From contig JASLBU010000006.1 in NCBI GenBank assembly GCA_030146365.1, forward strand, positions 1-39,772: 39,772 nt of DNA, read 5' to 3'. This stretch comes from Candidatus Limnocylindria bacterium. GTDB lineage: Bacteria; Chloroflexota; Limnocylindria; QHBO01. Numbering within the stretch: the stretch's first letter is position 1; every line of letters begins with the position of its first letter. The notes under the pieces were generated by a model. The model was not told the origin of the DNA and searched no databases. It was given only the letters and a program-made list of their open reading frames with translations. The translations under genes were made by a program, and so were the position numbers. This document shows positions 38,656-39,772 of the stretch, piece after piece.

Positions 38656-39772
38656 TTACCGGCGGGTCGGAGCCCCTGCCAGTCGCACGTACATGAGGAC
38701 GCTGAGAGAGATGAGCGCCATCAGCGCGAGGATGGTCGCCGGCACCTGAGTCGACGGCATGTCCGTCGAGGTGTTCGGCAGCCCGCCGGCACCCGGGGTC
38801 GGGTTGCCGCCAAGGGTGTCCTCACGCGGAGTGGACGTGGCAGCGGCCTCGCTCTCGCTCGGCGTCGGCGTCGGCGTGGCAGCGGCCTCGCTCTCGCTCG
38901 GCGTCGGGGTCGGCGTGGCAGCGGCCTCGCTCTCGCTCGGCGTCGGCGTCGGCGTGGCAGCGGCCTCGCTCTCCTCGGCGCAGTCGTTCTCGACCGTCAC
39001 TTCGACGTCCAGATCCTCTGCGGAGAGGGTGACCATGGTGACGCCATCGCCGACGATCTCGCAGCCTGCGGGGGCCTGAGTCTCGACGAGGAAGTACGTC
39101 CCCATCTGCAGCCCGGTGAAGGAGAGGCCACCGTCGGCGCCGGTCGTCCCGTCGTCGACGAAGGTGTCCTGATCTTCCTCGAACATCCCATCGCCGTCAT
39201 CGAGGTAGAGATCGAACATCGCGCCGGGGAGCCCGGCGGTTCCATCAGTGCCGCAGACGAGCACGCCGCCCTCAGCACCATGGTTGTTGTTGATCTCGTC
39301 GATTGCGGCATGAAGGTCAGGCGCCGACTTCTTGTCGCCACCGGCATTCAGTTCGGCCAAGGCAGCATCGGCAATGTCCTGAACGGTCCATCCGTCCAGC
39401 TCGTTGCTGTCGTTGTCGTAGATCAGGTCGCCAAGAGCGCAGTCGCTCTCAGCCGCCAGGCGCAGGTTCAGGGCCAGCGCAAGGTAGTGACGGAGAAGCG
39501 AGCCCGGCTGGGCCAAGGTCTGAACATCGTCGACCGAGTCGAACGTCAGGCCACTGACCACGATCGGATCGCCCGAAAGACTGGCCTCAGCGAAGGCGGA
39601 ACCATCGTTGTTCTCGCCCTTGTTGAAGAAGAAGCCAGGGGTGAACGTCTCGCAGATCTCGCAGTCGCCGACCTTCGTCAGGTCGATCGATCCGAGAGCT
39701 GGCGTCGGCGTCGGGGTCGGCGTCTCAGCCGCCTCGCTCTCGCTCGACGCCGACCCCGACGCCGAGCGAGAG
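38656..39772 (-). CDS. SpaA/Cna-B-type surface protein with LPxT-like anchor (5' end outside window)
   Basis: At least 370 residues; the frame stays open to the right edge, so the start is missing. From the edge: a Thr/Pro/Ser/Glu-rich stretch, then a domain beginning SIDLTKVGDCEICETFTPG with Cys pairs, a helical segment (RHYLALALNLRLAAESDC), and a prealbumin-like SpaA domain (GLPGAMFDLYLDDGDG, then GGLSFTGLQMGTYFLVETQAPAGCEI) whose Glu in VETQAP resembles an E box. Then three and a half 13-residue SESEAAATPTPTP repeats, TPREDTLGGNPTP, LPNTS, a membrane helix and a basic tail (RLAGAPTRR). Probably a wall-anchored adhesin or pilin-like protein. The final ~25 bases may be an inverted artefact, so the N-terminal-most residues are doubtful. 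Confidence 0.8.
   Translation of the reverse strand, partial: SRSASGSASSESEAAETPTPTPTPALGSIDLTKVGDCEICETFTPGFFFNKGENNDGSAFAEASLSGDPIVVSGLTFDSVDDVQTLAQPGSLLRHYLALALNLRLAAESDCALGDLIYDNDSNELDGWTVQDIADAALAELNAGGDKKSAPDLHAAIDEINNNHGAEGGVLVCGTDGTAGLPGAMFDLYLDDGDGMFEEDQDTFVDDGTTGADGGLSFTGLQMGTYFLVETQAPAGCEIVGDGVTMVTLSAEDLDVEVTVENDCAEESEAAATPTPTPSESEAAATPTPTPSESEAAATPTPTPSESEAAATSTPREDTLGGNPTPGAGGLPNTSTDMPSTQVPATILALMALISLSVLMYVRLAGAPTRR
38837..38973 (-). repeat. 39-bp in-frame tandem repeat (3.5 copies)
   Basis: Units at 38837-38875, 38876-38914, 38915-38953 and a partial one to 38973 encode SESEAAATPTPTP. They differ by few bases. This is a coding stalk repeat, not a CRISPR array. A further copy of the same theme is seen at 39700-39745. 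Confidence 0.9.
39748..39772. repeat. Inverted copy of the surface-protein repeat at the window end
   Basis: The last 25 bases are the exact reverse complement of 38891-38915, whereas the preceding repeat (39700-39745) is in the normal orientation. The junction is near 39745-39748. A contig-end misassembly is the simplest explanation; a true inversion is possible. Confidence 0.75.

Noticed and set aside
38837..38973. Possible CRISPR-like array
   Set aside because: Repeats are 39 bp, contiguous without spacers, in frame and encode a Ser/Glu/Ala/Thr/Pro stalk.
1..39772. Prophage, IS element or defence island
   Set aside because: No integrase, transposase, terminal inverted repeats with target duplications, or toxin-antitoxin/restriction genes were seen; GC content looks uniform.

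Overview
This is a GC-rich (roughly 70%), gene-dense bacterial segment with no phage, insertion sequence, CRISPR, rRNA or tRNA that I could find. Four things point to a free-living Gram-positive-like or monoderm lineage, most likely Chloroflexota (Limnocylindria/Ellin6529-like) or a close relative: ThyX instead of ThyA, a branched-chain acyl-CoA carboxylase locus, LPxT-like surface proteins, and many promoters of the TANNNT type sitting 6-10 nt before start codons (leaderless mRNAs). The taxon is an inference. Both ends cut genes. The right end stops inside a low-complexity surface-protein repeat and carries an inverted copy of it, so the window is probably a whole contig.

Layout. 1-4413: a leucine-degradation-like locus on the minus strand. 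It holds the methylcrotonyl-CoA carboxylase carboxyltransferase subunit, an SseB-like protein, a methylglutaconyl-CoA hydratase-like enzyme, and the start of a biotin carboxylase that carries an N-terminal excisionase/MerR-type helix-turn-helix. A glyoxalase-like gene is inserted on the plus strand. 4456-10905: hypothetical proteins, CsaA, a KtrA/TrkH potassium uptake pair, ThyX, and a membrane protein with a degenerate GGDEF domain. A perfect DnaA box lies upstream of thyX. 10988-19523: mostly plus-strand metabolism (PIG-L deacetylase, SufT-like Fe-S factor, PduO cobalamin adenosyltransferase, aldehyde dehydrogenase, VOC protein, LLM flavoprotein, DUF309 protein and FumC), with a GH13 glucosidase on the minus strand.

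19543-25666: a coupled secreted pair (C39-like peptidase plus a propeller-like lipoprotein), a 440-bp gene-free stretch, a second aldehyde dehydrogenase, a LON-domain protein and a LysM/polysaccharide deacetylase lipoprotein. 25670-30133: an aminotransferase, PyrD, a DUF4288-like protein and a P5C dehydrogenase on the minus strand. 30387-33962: a tightly overlapping operon of sensor kinase, LuxR-type regulator, lipoprotein and methyltransferase. 34011-37645: a small membrane protein, an FAH-family hydrolase, and threonine dehydrogenase plus 2-amino-3-ketobutyrate CoA ligase. 37750-39772: two surface proteins sharing a C-terminal signature followed by an LPxT-like motif, a membrane helix and a basic tail.

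Together the genes suggest a heterotroph geared to amino-acid and polyamine breakdown (leucine, threonine, proline/glutamate semialdehyde, GABA-type amines) feeding the TCA cycle through FumC. Cobalamin activation may support propionyl-CoA use. Many neighbouring genes overlap by GTGA, ATGA or TGATG, indicating translational coupling. The most unusual items are the HTH-biotin carboxylase fusion, the shared surface-anchoring signature, and the leaderless promoter grammar.
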